The position numbers were made by a program, and so were the translations under genes. DNA of 64,000 nt from the NCBI RefSeq assembly GCF_014698835.1, contig NZ_JACJTU010000012.1, forward strand, positions 124,001-188,000, in the 5' to 3' direction. The notes beneath the pieces are model-generated. The model made no database searches. It saw only the letters and a list, made by a program, of their open reading frames with translations, and was not told the origin of the DNA. The stretch comes from Nostoc paludosum FACHB-159. Lineage in GTDB: Bacteria > Cyanobacteriota > Cyanobacteriia > Cyanobacteriales > Nostocaceae. Shown piece by piece: positions 1 to 8,537 of the stretch; the first letter of the stretch is position 1; every line of letters starts with the position of its first letter.

Positions 1-1
1 T

Positions 2-622
2 AGCCATAATCCTGAGAAATTAAAACAGTTTTTTATGGATCTTGAACGATTAGCAGCAGGTTTAATGATTTTGCGGGCTGATATTAATGACCGTATCGGA
101 CGATATGCAAAACTTCTTGCCGCTATTGAGGAAAATATCGATTTATATGCATTAGAGTCACCTTTACAGCTAACTTCTGATGAAATAAATCGAATTATTA
201 AAACGCTTGATGGAGATTTATATCTAATCAAGCGAATTAGACAATATGTTCTTCTGCGCCTTGACTCTGCACTTTCTGGAGGGGAAGCGAGTTACGACTA
301 TTCAGTTATTACAGTTGAACACGTACTTCCTCAGAACCCAAGCGAAGGTAGTAAATGGCTTCAATGGTTTCCGAATGAAGAAGAACGCATCCAATATGTG
401 CATCGCATAGGTAATTTGGCGCTGCTTTCTAGAAATAAAAATGCCGAGGCGCAAAATTACGATTTTGATAAAAAGAAAGAGAAGTATTTTCTTAGCAAAA
501 AAGGGATCTGTCCTTTTGTTTTGACAACCCAAGTTTTACAACAATCTGAATGGACTCCGGAAGTTATTAAGCGGCGGCAAGAAAATTGTTTGCAAAGTTT
601 AAGAAAACTATGGCGTTTGTAA
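2..622 (+). CDS. DUF262/DUF1524 (GmrSD-like) protein, C-terminal part, cut by the window edge
   Basis: The reading frame is open from base 2, so the first visible ATG (35) is probably internal and the true start lies left of the window. The visible ~206 residues carry a DUF1524-type HNH signature: ITVEHVLPQNP, followed by the typical RIGNLALLSRNKNAEAQN segment. In this family DUF1524 is the nuclease half of GmrSD-type modification-dependent (type IV) restriction enzymes and follows an N-terminal DUF262 ParB-like NTPase half, which would be outside the window. Role in phage restriction is inferred from the family only. The gene ends 32 bp before a perfect 28-bp palindrome that separates it from the convergent phoD gene. 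Confidence 0.75.
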   Translation, partial: SHNPEKLKQFFMDLERLAAGLMILRADINDRIGRYAKLLAAIEENIDLYALESPLQLTSDEINRIIKTLDGDLYLIKRIRQYVLLRLDSALSGGEASYDYSVITVEHVLPQNPSEGSKWLQWFPNEEERIQYVHRIGNLALLSRNKNAEAQNYDFDKKKEKYFLSKKGICPFVLTTQVLQQSEWTPEVIKRRQENCLQSLRKLWRL

Positions 623-653
623 GTGCGATCGCTCTCAACCATTGACAAAAGTT

Positions 654-681
654 GTAGGGGCGTACAGCTGTACGCCCCTAC
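654..681. terminator. 28-bp perfect palindrome between convergent genes
   Basis: Arms GTAGGGGCGTACAG and CTGTACGCCCCTAC are exact reverse complements with no spacer. It lies between the end of the DUF1524 gene (622) and the end of phoD (724), so a bidirectional terminator-like role is plausible, although there is no clear T-run. It belongs to a dispersed palindrome family in this window (see 34845, 49192, 56259, 57187 and a decayed copy at 8477). Confidence 0.6.
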
Positions 682-723
682 CATCAGCTATTTTGTGAAA
701 TGGTATACCTGGGAATTAGAAAA

Positions 724-2301
724 TTAGGCTGGTTGTATTTCTGGATTACCATCTGTAACCACAAATGAAGCCTTTTTGCTAATAGTGCCAAATGGAGTTT
801 CCACCTCTGACACCGCAAGATAATCTGCTTTCCAGGTTGTGGGAGTCACATTACAGCGAACATACCCCCGTCTATTGTTGTAAAACTTAACCTGTGGGTT
901 TTCTGGTATGTAACTGGGGATAGTGTCTGAGCCATTTCCACCGGAGGATATTGAACTACAGACGAATTCACTCCCCACCGTAGCAGATTGTGGGTTATTA
1001 AAGTCAGCCTTTAAATCTATTGCCCAGTGGTTATGGACATCGCCTGTTAAGACTACTGGATTAGATGGTTTACGCTGTTCTAAGAAACGTAAAAGGCGAT
1101 CGCGGGAAGCTACATAACCATCCCACTTATCCATACTATAGGTTTCCCCTGGCCCCGCTGTTCTATCTATCTGAGCAACTATAACTTGCTGAGCTAAAAC
1201 GTTCCACTTAGCCTGTGATTTATCTAAGCCATCATATAGCCAATCCTCCTGTGCTTTACCAGTAATGGTTCCATTCGGTTCTAGTCCACAAGGACGTGCT
1301 TTAGTACCATCACCACAAGGCTGGTCAGTGCGATATTGGCGAGTATCTAACACATGGAAGGTTGCTAACTTACCAAAGTTCAGTCGGCGATAAAGTTGCA
1401 TATTGGGGCCAACAGGACGTTGTAACGGACGCAACGGCATGTGTTCGTAGTAAACCTGATAAGCAATAGCCCGACGTTGCAGGAAGATTTCCGGGTTTTG
1501 ATCTGGTTCGCTATCAATTTCTGAGATGTCGTTGGCGTAGTTGTTTTCTACCTCATGGTCATCCCAGGTAACAATCCACGGAAATGCTGCGTGCGCTGCT
1601 TGCAGATTGGTATCGCTTTTATAGAGGGCGTGACGGTTGCGGTAATCTTCTAAGGTGAAAATTTCTGAACTATTGTGTTGTCTGGGAGTAGTGGTTGAGA
1701 TTCCCCCTTCATAGATGTAATCGCCAACATGGACTACTAAATCGAGGTCGTCCTGTGCGAGATATTTGTAGGCGGTATAGAATCCCTGCTGATAGTTTTG
1801 GCAGGAGACAAGGGCAAAGTTCAACTTATTCAAGTAGCCATTCGCTAAAGGTGCAGTACGAGTGCGACCAATGGGGCTAGAGTCTTGACCGACAACAAAG
1901 CGATACCAGTACCAACTATCAGGTTGCAGCCCTTCTACCACAACTCGTACTGAGTGAGCTAGTTCTGGGGTTGCCAGCACCGTACCTCTGGAGACAATGC
2001 GCTTCATCTGTTCATCAGTAGATACTTCCCAGCGAATTGGTACATTTACTGGTGGCATTCCGCCGCCGTTCAAGGGTTCGGGAGCCAGACGAGTCCAAAT
2101 CACAACGCTGGTGGCATCGGGGTCACCCGACGCTACACCCAAAGTAAAAGGATAATTGGAAAATCTGGTTGTGGCACTCGCTGTTTGATGAGAAAATTGG
2201 TTAGCGATCGCAAAACCACTTAATGCTCCTGCCCCAATAATTAAGTTGCGTCGTTTGATTCGACTTTGCAAGAGCCTTTCAATATTATGAAAATCTACCA
2301 T
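724..2301 (-). CDS. phoD: PhoD-family alkaline phosphatase, Tat-exported
   Basis: A 525-aa metallophosphatase that would release phosphate from phosphomono- and diesters outside the cytoplasmic membrane. The N-terminus has a twin-arginine signal (KRRNLIIGAGALSG, Arg17-Arg18) followed by a hydrophobic stretch, then the PhoD N-terminal domain (GVASGDPDATSVVIWTRLAP). Metal-site motifs follow in order: SCQNYQQGFYTAY, VHVGDYIYEG, TWDDHEVENNYA and VVLTGDVHNHW, all typical of Ca/Fe-dependent PhoD. Length fits the family. An AGGAG ribosome site stands just upstream of the ATG. The 270-bp upstream gap is partly filled by gggcaat heptamers, and no Pho box was recognised there. A PEP-CTERM gene lies upstream on the same strand. 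The window also holds a PhoX, so two unrelated exported phosphatases coexist. Confidence 0.93.
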   Translation of the reverse strand: MVDFHNIERLLQSRIKRRNLIIGAGALSGFAIANQFSHQTASATTRFSNYPFTLGVASGDPDATSVVIWTRLAPEPLNGGGMPPVNVPIRWEVSTDEQMKRIVSRGTVLATPELAHSVRVVVEGLQPDSWYWYRFVVGQDSSPIGRTRTAPLANGYLNKLNFALVSCQNYQQGFYTAYKYLAQDDLDLVVHVGDYIYEGGISTTTPRQHNSSEIFTLEDYRNRHALYKSDTNLQAAHAAFPWIVTWDDHEVENNYANDISEIDSEPDQNPEIFLQRRAIAYQVYYEHMPLRPLQRPVGPNMQLYRRLNFGKLATFHVLDTRQYRTDQPCGDGTKARPCGLEPNGTITGKAQEDWLYDGLDKSQAKWNVLAQQVIVAQIDRTAGPGETYSMDKWDGYVASRDRLLRFLEQRKPSNPVVLTGDVHNHWAIDLKADFNNPQSATVGSEFVCSSISSGGNGSDTIPSYIPENPQVKFYNNRRGYVRCNVTPTTWKADYLAVSEVETPFGTISKKASFVVTDGNPEIQPA

Positions 2302-2327
2302 TTTTTACTCCTGGTTGATTGGTAATT

Positions 2328-2379
2328 GGGCAATAGACAATGGGCAATGGGCAATGGGCAATAGGCAATAGGCAATAGC
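2328..2379. repeat. Heptanucleotide repeat array (gggcaat type)
   Basis: About seven imperfect units of gggcaat/aggcaat in tandem just upstream of phoD. This is the short tandemly repeated repetitive sequence class typical of heterocystous cyanobacteria. It lies between phoD and the PEP-CTERM gene, where a promoter would be expected. Confidence 0.85.
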
Positions 2380-2571
2380 TAAAAAACCAGACAAAATAAT
2401 TGGATGCAAGCCTCTAATTTGCATTAGGAATAAAATTCAAAATTTTAAATCAGGTGACTTGCCGCAATATTTGAATACGTCAGTTTTCCAATCCCATAGT
2501 TTTAATTATGTGGATATCCCTATTGCCTTCTTGCCTCTTGCCTTTTATTAATTGCTAATGAAAATCAAAGA

Positions 2572-3120
2572 TTAAGCTTTAACTTTTTTGATGGAAATGA
2601 ACTTTTTCTTTGTCGTCAAGCCAATGCCACAAGCTAAGAAAACGCCAGCTAAAGCTGTAGGTTCAGGTACTCTTGTATAAGAAACTGTACCTGAAATTAG
2701 TTCCACATCAGGTTCGGTTGGGGAGAAAATTGTAAAATCCTCACCAATAATTTCGTAGCGGAGAGAATTGGCAGGATTAGTTTTGTTGTCGAATGTATAG
2801 TCTAAAGCTAAAGATGGTTTTCCTGTGGAAAACACTGTTGAATATACAAGGGGAAAGTCTGGATAGTCGATATCATCTTGTTCGGTGTAAACTGTAGAAT
2901 CGCCATCAAATTGAAAAGAAACCGAATTAGCGATCGCTACGGAATTTTCTTCACTTAAAGTTGAATCATCAAAGCTAAAAAAGCCATTTCCCTTAGTGGT
3001 GGGACTATCAACGCTGAAAGCATAATTAATAATTGCAGCAGATACAGATTTTGCATTTAGAGTTACAAAACTTATAGTCAAACTAGCGGCAGCAAGCACT
3101 AATTGTGGAACGAATTTCAT
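2572..3120 (-). CDS. PEP-CTERM sorted extracellular protein
   Basis: A 182-aa protein with a signal peptide (hydrophobic run ending near AKSVSA, residues 1-28) and a C-terminal PEP-CTERM tripartite signal: VPEPTALAGVFLACG followed by a basic KKK tail. Proteins with this signal are sorted by exosortase/archaeosortase-type enzymes to the envelope or matrix. The central domain is not recognised beyond the motif GNGFFSFDDSTLSEEN, which resembles GKFSYDDSFLGS in the second PEP-CTERM protein at 32441-33073, so they are probably paralogues. A good ribosome site (aggaaag) precedes the ATG. No exosortase gene is present in the window. Exact function is unknown. Confidence 0.85.
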   Translation of the reverse strand: MKFVPQLVLAAASLTISFVTLNAKSVSAAIINYAFSVDSPTTKGNGFFSFDDSTLSEENSVAIANSVSFQFDGDSTVYTEQDDIDYPDFPLVYSTVFSTGKPSLALDYTFDNKTNPANSLRYEIIGEDFTIFSPTEPDVELISGTVSYTRVPEPTALAGVFLACGIGLTTKKKFISIKKVKA

Positions 3121-3788
3121 CTTTTGCTTTCCTCACGATGAACTTCTGCAAGTAATATACATCAGTAATTACAGCAGAATCTAAAATTAAGAATTGGGAA
3201 CTAAAACAGGCTTAATACCTGGTTACCTGACCTAGTATGTCTACTTCACCATTTTTTGAAACCCTTTGTATTAATTAGTTTGTTGTTAATTAATACATCT
3301 TTTACGTGATTTTCCAAGCAATAGCCTGTCACCCCTGATTACAGCGATGACAATGAAATTTCGATTATTCAATTGGAAAAATTAAGAGACAAGTTTTCCA
3401 ATCCTTCAAACAACCATATATTAAAATCCTTAGTTTAAGCCAAGTTTAATTATGGGTAAAAATCGCAGCAAATTTATTTTGCTAATCAAACAATTCCTCA
3501 AATCCAAGATATTTTTTTAGAAAAATTTTCGGTTGACTTTTACTGATATAATTTATCTTTCGAGATGTGCTTAAAAGATTTACATAAAACTACATACTGT
3601 AGCGTCATAGCTTTAGATTCCCGCCTTGTTAAAGAAGTCCGGGATCTAGGTGCGTCAAGCTTCGTTCTATTGAGAATTTGTAGTTGAATGTGAAATCTCA
3701 GCCTGCTTTTGGGAATACTTAATTTAGTCAACTGATTGTTGGCAATTTAAGCTATCCAATCTAGAACCAAGGCATTTTGAGATAAATT
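3121..3788. other. Intergenic region, AT-rich, with one dispersed hairpin
   Basis: No convincing gene. A 63-codon minus-strand reading frame at 3540-3731 lacks a ribosome site and overlaps the hairpin at 3614-3648, so it is not annotated. The region should carry the promoters of the divergent PEP-CTERM (minus) and DUF928 (plus) genes. Confidence 0.5.
3614..3648. repeat. Dispersed hairpin repeat (agatccccgacttctt type), copy 1
   Basis: Imperfect inverted repeat running from tagattcccg to cgggatcta with a short centre. Two better copies are at 7805-7837 and 32282-32314. All share the agatcccc / ggggatct ends with an A/T-rich centre containing acttctt or atttctc. Confidence 0.65.
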
Positions 3789-4526
3789 ATGAAATTGATT
3801 AAATCATCTCAATATTTTCTAGTATTTTCCTTATCTTTATGTTTTAATTTCGCTCATACTTTCACAACACAAGCACAAGCTCAGTTATACCAACCAAACA
3901 AAACTTGGCAAATTAGTCAAACATTTAAGCCACCGAAGCGAGGAGCACCTCCTGTAAGTGCTGGTGGTTCAACTCGTAGTAGTTCTTGTCTGGCAGGCAA
4001 AAAAGTCATAACTCCCTTAATTCCTCCAAATAAATTAGGACTGACACTTGGTCAACGTCCAACATTTTTCTGGCATATACCCGAATCTTCAGTCAAAACA
4101 GCTAAGTTTTTGCTTTTTGCTGATAATGACCAGAGACTAGTTTATGAAACATCTTTTACACTTCCAGATAAATCAGGAATTGTTAGCTTTACACTTCCTG
4201 ACACTGCTCCAGCATTGGCAGTAGATAAAACTTATCACTGGTATCTGACAATTGTTTGCGATGCTGAAGACTCCAGTGACAATCCGATTGTAGATGGTTG
4301 GGTGGAACGAATTAAACCGGAATTAGCATTATCTGAGGCGTTAAAAAAAGCAAATTTGCGGAAATTGCCCACCATATATGCAGAAGCCGGAATTTGGCAT
4401 GAAGCCTTGGCTACTTTAGTGCAACTACGCCGGACTGAGCCGAATAATTTAAAAGTGAGGATGGATTGGAGGCAATTTTTTAAATCAGTTGATTTAAGCG
4501 CGATCGCTTCAAGTCCATTAATTTAA
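3789..4526 (+). CDS. DUF928 family secreted protein
   Basis: A 245-aa protein with an N-terminal signal peptide (KSSQYFLVFSLSLCFNFAHTF... QAQAQ, about 30 residues) and the DUF928 core: PLIPPNKLGLTLGQRPTFFWHIP, then a beta-rich segment (YETSFTLPD, TYHWYLTIVCD) and an alpha-helical end (EALKKANLRKLPTIYAEAGIWHEALATL). DUF928 proteins are cyanobacterial, of unknown function and often encoded next to CHASE2-domain proteins. The next gene, 132 bp downstream on the same strand, is such a CHASE2 cyclase, so co-regulation or a shared periplasmic sensing role is an inference. A 12-bp inverted repeat separates the two genes. Confidence 0.8.
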   Translation: MKLIKSSQYFLVFSLSLCFNFAHTFTTQAQAQLYQPNKTWQISQTFKPPKRGAPPVSAGGSTRSSSCLAGKKVITPLIPPNKLGLTLGQRPTFFWHIPESSVKTAKFLLFADNDQRLVYETSFTLPDKSGIVSFTLPDTAPALAVDKTYHWYLTIVCDAEDSSDNPIVDGWVERIKPELALSEALKKANLRKLPTIYAEAGIWHEALATLVQLRRTEPNNLKVRMDWRQFFKSVDLSAIASSPLI

Positions 4527-4560
4527 ATATGGGGTACTGAGGACTGGTGACTGGGTATTA

Positions 4561-4613
4561 AGAGTGTGAGAGGGTTGAGAAGCTTTTTTATTATATGTAA
4601 TCTCTCACACTCT
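4561..4613. promoter_or_regulatory. 12-bp perfect inverted repeat between DUF928 and cyclase genes
   Basis: Arms agagtgtgagag (4561-4572) and ctctcacactct (4602-4613) are exact reverse complements, with a 29-nt loop that includes a T-run. It could be a terminator or attenuator between the two co-oriented genes. Confidence 0.5.
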
Positions 4614-4658
4614 CCTGTTTCCCTCATCTTTCCCAGTCCCTAATCCCTACTTAATATT

Positions 4659-6875
4659 ATGTGGAAAAACCTGAAACCGCGAATTTGGCAATGGCGGGGT
4701 GTTTTATTTGCAGTTCCCAATATTACAATTCTAGTGATTGGATTACGCTTAACTGGATTACTACAGTTATTAGAATTAGCTGCATTAGATCAATTTTTTC
4801 TCCTCCGCCCACGAGAGCCAGTTGATACTCGTATTGTGATAGTTGAAATTAATGAGGCGGATGTCCGCAAGCAAGGACAGTGGCCAATGACCGATGCGGC
4901 GCTTGCTGATGTATTAGAAGATATTAAAAAGCAGCAACCTAGAGCGATCGGTTTAGATATTTATCGGGATTTACCTGTAAATCCTGGTCACCAAGCTTTA
5001 GTTAAAGTGTTTGAATCAACCCCGGATTTGATTGGCGTGCAAAAAATTTCTGATAGTTTTGATAGTTCTTCAGTTGATGCCTCTCCAATTCTCAAACAAC
5101 GCCATCAAATTGGAGCAAATGATTTACCTTTAGATGGGGATGGAAAAATTCGCCGAGGTTTGCTTTACCTCAATTTAAAGAACGATGAAGTTCTGGAAAG
5201 TTTTGCTTTAAAACTAGCTTTGTTGTACTTGAAACCTGAAGGTATTACTGCCAAGCCAGCAGCAACTAACTCTAATTATTTGCAGTTAAATCGGGGTGTT
5301 TTCCCTATTTTTGAAGCAAATGATGGAGGTTATGTGCGAGCGGATGCAGGAAGTTATCAAGTACTTTTAAATTATCGAGGAAGGATACAAGAATTTCTCA
5401 AAATTTCTCTGAGAGATTTACAAAATAAACGCATTCCCAAAGATTTAATGCGCGGTAAGGTGGTATTAATTGGGGCTACAGCTGAAAGTTTGAAAGATTT
5501 ATTCTATACGCCTTACAGCAGCAATGTACTTACTGAGCCAGAACGTATGGCGGGTATTACAATTCATGCTAATTTAATTAGTCAAATTTTGAGTGCGGCT
5601 TTGGATGGTCGTCCAGAAATTAAGACTTTGCCGGAACCAATAGAATGGCTATTGATTTTTAGTTGGTCAACTATTGGGGCGATTTTGTGTTGGGTACAAC
5701 GCCACAGCAATAACCAAAAGATTTTCCTAGCTATCGGTCTGGCAGGTAGCGGTTTACTCGGTGGTAGCTTTTTGGCATTTCTGAGTGGTTGGTGGATTCC
5801 CGTTGTTCCTTCACTATTGGCATTGGGAGGTTCTGCGATCGCACTTACTCAGTATATCGCCCAAGGTTCTGCCCAGATGCGAAAAACTCTCGGCCGTTAT
5901 CTTACTGATGAAATAGTGGCCAATATTCTGGAAACTCCTTCGGGGTTAAAACTAGGAGGAGAACGCCGAAAAGTGACAGTTCTCGTATCTGATTTAAGAG
6001 GATTCTCGGCTATTTCTGAACAATTACCTCCTGAGGAAGTAGTTAGAATTCTCAATCTTTATCTAGGAGCAATGACAGAGGTAATTAATCACTATAAAGG
6101 TACGATTAATGAATTTATGGGCGATGGTATTTTTGTGATCTTTGGTGCGCCAATTAGTCGTAAAGATGATTCTCAAAGAGCGATCGCCTGTGCTATTGCT
6201 ATGCAATTGGCAATGCAACAAGTCAACGAACAAAACCAACAAATGAATTTACCAATCCTCGAAATGGGAATTGGAATTAATACAGGTGAAGTTGTGGCGG
6301 GAAATATTGGTTCTCAAAAACGCGCCCAATACACAGTCATCGGCAGTCATGTCAATTTAGCTGCCCGAATTGAAACTTATACAGTGGGCGGGCAGATTTT
6401 GATTTCTGAAAATACCTCCAAAGATGCCAATATTGACCTCAAAATTGCTGGAGATTTAGAAATCAAACCTAAAGGCATAAAAGACCCGGTGAAAATTTTT
6501 GATATTCGTGGCATTGGCGGTCAGTATAACTTGTTCTTACCTGAAGATGATGAAGCAATGGTCAGCTTAAATCAGGAATTACCTGTGGAATACAGCATTT
6601 TACAGGGAAAACAAGCAGGTGGAACAGTATTTGCAGGAGCTTTAGTTGGCCTCTCAGAAAAAACAGCACAACTCCAATCTTTACATCCCTTAGAACCTTT
6701 GAGTAATCTGAAGCTGAAATTATTAATTGAACCAGAACTAGCTACAGAAGAAGAACATATTTACGCCAAGGTCATTAAACAATCTGATGTTGAGAAGCAT
6801 CTTTTCCTGATTCGGTTTACAGCCATTCCTCCAAAAGCGATCGCACTTCTTAATATACTCCGTCAACCTGAGTGA
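4659..6875 (+). CDS. CHASE2-class III adenylate/guanylate cyclase
   Basis: A 738-aa membrane sensor cyclase. Order: N-terminal membrane segment (about 15-40), CHASE2 extracytoplasmic domain (about 45-320, with DTRIVIVEINEADVRKQGQWP), a cluster of membrane helices (about 325-400), a class III cyclase domain (about 435-610), then a C-terminal PilZ-like or unassigned tail. The two metal-binding aspartates are visible: Asp445 in VSDLRGFS and Asp489 in NEFMGDGIFVIFG. The purine-selecting positions read Glu485 and Thr559 (QYTVIGSHVNLAARIE), not the Lys/Asp pair of typical adenylate cyclases nor the Lys/Thr of class IIIb, so ATP versus GTP use is uncertain. Product is cAMP or cGMP. It follows the DUF928 gene. 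Confidence 0.88.
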   Translation: MWKNLKPRIWQWRGVLFAVPNITILVIGLRLTGLLQLLELAALDQFFLLRPREPVDTRIVIVEINEADVRKQGQWPMTDAALADVLEDIKKQQPRAIGLDIYRDLPVNPGHQALVKVFESTPDLIGVQKISDSFDSSSVDASPILKQRHQIGANDLPLDGDGKIRRGLLYLNLKNDEVLESFALKLALLYLKPEGITAKPAATNSNYLQLNRGVFPIFEANDGGYVRADAGSYQVLLNYRGRIQEFLKISLRDLQNKRIPKDLMRGKVVLIGATAESLKDLFYTPYSSNVLTEPERMAGITIHANLISQILSAALDGRPEIKTLPEPIEWLLIFSWSTIGAILCWVQRHSNNQKIFLAIGLAGSGLLGGSFLAFLSGWWIPVVPSLLALGGSAIALTQYIAQGSAQMRKTLGRYLTDEIVANILETPSGLKLGGERRKVTVLVSDLRGFSAISEQLPPEEVVRILNLYLGAMTEVINHYKGTINEFMGDGIFVIFGAPISRKDDSQRAIACAIAMQLAMQQVNEQNQQMNLPILEMGIGINTGEVVAGNIGSQKRAQYTVIGSHVNLAARIETYTVGGQILISENTSKDANIDLKIAGDLEIKPKGIKDPVKIFDIRGIGGQYNLFLPEDDEAMVSLNQELPVEYSILQGKQAGGTVFAGALVGLSEKTAQLQSLHPLEPLSNLKLKLLIEPELATEEEHIYAKVIKQSDVEKHLFLIRFTAIPPKAIALLNILRQPE

Positions 6876-7146
6876 GACTATGCCATCAATATTGAAATTG
6901 TAGCGAAGGGAAGTGTATCTAAATACAGTCAACTGAGAAAGTAGGTAGTTCACCTTTTTTGGAAACAGTAACAATTGTTGCTGATAGAACCTGGCGATCG
7001 CTGTAAAATTTTGCAATTCAGCTAGATTCAACTCTAAGAAATCCTTAATAATTCGTAACGAATGGTATAGAAGAACTAATTTTAGTTTTGGGTATAAAAA
7101 ACATAATTCCTCGTAAAACTGAGATTAAATTACATCCAAACGACAA

Positions 7147-7455
7147 ATGACGAACGTAGAAAAATTTCAGAAACTAGTAGACCTTGCAAATGAATATGGG
7201 ATTATTTGCCAGCCAGCACCAGAAGAATGCTTGATCGCATCCTTACCTGGAGACGATGATTTTTTATTAGCTTTTACCTGGTCTGGTGTAATTGAAGGAG
7301 AGTCGCCAGAACATGAATTAATAGCAATTAGCGTACAGGATATAGTCAAAGAAGTTACCGTTGCAGCTTGGCAGATTCCTATTTATTTATTCGGAAACGT
7401 TTTAAGACAAGCACAAATGCTTGTAGCTGTCCACAAAGATTTTTGGCGTTGCTGA
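7147..7455 (+). CDS. Hypothetical protein, 102 aa
   Basis: Not recognised. A small acidic soluble protein beginning MTNVEKFQKLVDLANEYGI with no signal peptide or membrane helix. Composition in the first ~85 residues looks genuinely coding. The last ~15 residues lead into a stretch (tttttggcgttgctgaatca) that looks repeat-like, so the C-terminus may have been altered by an insertion. A rho-independent-looking hairpin lies at 7581-7608. There is no clear ribosome site. Confidence 0.45.
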   Translation: MTNVEKFQKLVDLANEYGIICQPAPEECLIASLPGDDDFLLAFTWSGVIEGESPEHELIAISVQDIVKEVTVAAWQIPIYLFGNVLRQAQMLVAVHKDFWRC

Positions 7456-7580
7456 ATCAAGAGATGATTCTTGTAGGGTGGGTATGCAGAGTGCCTGGAA
7501 ATACAAGGGACAGGCTTTTCGACCCATCTTACAAAACCTGCAAAATCATCCTGCTTTTTCTGCAATGCCTAATAACTAAT

Positions 7581-7608
7581 ATCTCCGTCAACGGTGGCGG
7601 AGATTTTT
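7581..7608 (+). terminator. Rho-independent-type terminator
   Basis: Stem ATCTCCG (7581-7587) pairs exactly with CGGAGAT (7598-7604), 10-nt loop, followed directly by a short T-run. It lies downstream of the 102-aa hypothetical gene. Confidence 0.65.
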
Positions 7609-7804
7609 ATTCCACAAGCGATGTTTGACAACAAAACTATCTGTAAAATCTCATAAATTATAATTACTAAAGAATTAGGCATCAAGTTTATTAACATATA
7701 CAAAGCTTGATATTTGCTTAATTTTAGAATATACCAAGTGTATAGGTGAACTTGTCATAGATATCGCCCCATATATAGCCCTACTTAATAATTCGTGAGA
7801 AACA

Positions 7805-7837
7805 AGATCCCCGATTTCTCAAAAAAATCAGGGATCT
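7805..7837. repeat. Dispersed hairpin repeat (agatccccgacttctt type), copy 2
   Basis: Ends agatccccgattt and aaatcagggatct form an almost perfect inverted repeat (one mismatch) around a short centre. Same family as 3614-3648 and 32282-32314. Confidence 0.7.
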
Positions 7838-7964
7838 AAACACCGCAAATTGTCACAAATCAGATAGGATTGCTATAGCCCGAATAGGACTCGTTTTTTT
7901 CTTGTCATCAACAAATTTTTCAAAAAATATGAGACTATAGAAATATTCAGATAGTCAGAAAAAC

Positions 7965-8231
7965 GTGAGTCAGCAAGATAAAATCTTAGAAAAAATCCTC
8001 TCTGGGACTTCTGATACAGACATCCCCTTTGCCCAATTGTGGCAACTCTTATACAAACTAGGCTTTGATGAACGTATTCGTGGCGATCATCGTATTTTTG
8101 TTAAAGATGGTGTAGAAGAAATACTAAATCTCCAACATAAAAAAGGAAAAGCCAAAATCTATCAAGTTAAACAAGTTCGTGCAGTAATTATTAAGTATCA
8201 GCTAGGAACTAAAAATGACATTTCGCTATGA
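7965..8231 (+). CDS. hicA: HicA-family toxin (mRNA interferase)
   Basis: An 88-aa protein starting at GTG. The HicA dsRBD-like fold is suggested by LWQLLYKLGFDERIRGDHRIFVKDG, where the GDHRIF histidine is in the position of the catalytic His of HicA RNases. HicA cleaves mRNA and is neutralised by HicB. The stop overlaps the start of hicB by 17 nt, the usual toxin-first order for hicAB. The protein is slightly longer than minimal HicA (~60-80 aa). Confidence 0.82.
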   Translation: MSQQDKILEKILSGTSDTDIPFAQLWQLLYKLGFDERIRGDHRIFVKDGVEEILNLQHKKGKAKIYQVKQVRAVIIKYQLGTKNDISL

Positions 8232-8427
8232 AGTTATTCTCTATTGGAGTAGAGAAAATCAAGCTTTTATTGCCGAAGTACCAGAATTACCAGGTTGTGC
8301 TGCCGATGGCGAGACTTATCAAGAAGCTCTGTACAATGTAGAAATCGTCATGCAAGAGTGGATAGAAACAGCTAAGGATTTAGGCCGTTCCATTCCCGAT
8401 CCTAGACCCCGTTCTATGTACATCTAA
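8215..8427 (+). CDS. hicB: HicB-family antitoxin
   Basis: A 70-aa protein with the HicB core: YEVILYWSRENQAFIAEVPELPGCAADGETYQEALYNVEIVMQEWIETA. It carries only the partial RNase H-like domain and no C-terminal helix-turn-helix, so operator binding would need another factor or a different mode. It overlaps hicA by 17 nt and would form a toxin-antitoxin complex with it. Confidence 0.88.
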   Translation: MTFRYEVILYWSRENQAFIAEVPELPGCAADGETYQEALYNVEIVMQEWIETAKDLGRSIPDPRPRSMYI

Positions 8428-8476
8428 TAATTTTTGGATTTTAGTTTTTGCGAAAAGTCATGATATCAAAATATTT

Positions 8477-8505
8477 GTCGAGACATTGCAATTGCTAGTC
8501 TCTAC
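8477..8505. repeat. Decayed copy of the GTAG...CTAC palindrome family
   Basis: Imperfect palindrome starting gtcgagacattgca and ending ttgctagtctctac. It resembles the copies at 49192 and 57187 but has several mismatches between arms. It lies between the convergent hicB and GNAT genes. Confidence 0.4.
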
Positions 8506-8537
8506 ATCTGGGTGCTGTTTATTCAAGAATATTATAA

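Larger units (their letters stand above)
7456..7964. other. Intergenic region with terminator and dispersed hairpin
   Basis: Holds the terminator at 7581-7608 and the hairpin repeat at 7805-7837. The stretch 7440-7570 has the look of a decayed mobile-element end but has no recognisable transposase or paired inverted termini. Confidence 0.4.

Noticed and set aside
3540..3731. 63-codon minus-strand frame
   Set aside because: Overlaps a dispersed hairpin repeat and has no ribosome site or recognisable features.
6738..7031. 97-codon minus-strand frame
   Set aside because: Overlaps the end of the cyclase gene antisense and has no protein-like features.
7440..7570. Insertion-sequence remnant
   Set aside because: gcgttgctgaatca looks like a transposon end, but there is no matching second end or transposase fragment, so it was left as an intergenic note.
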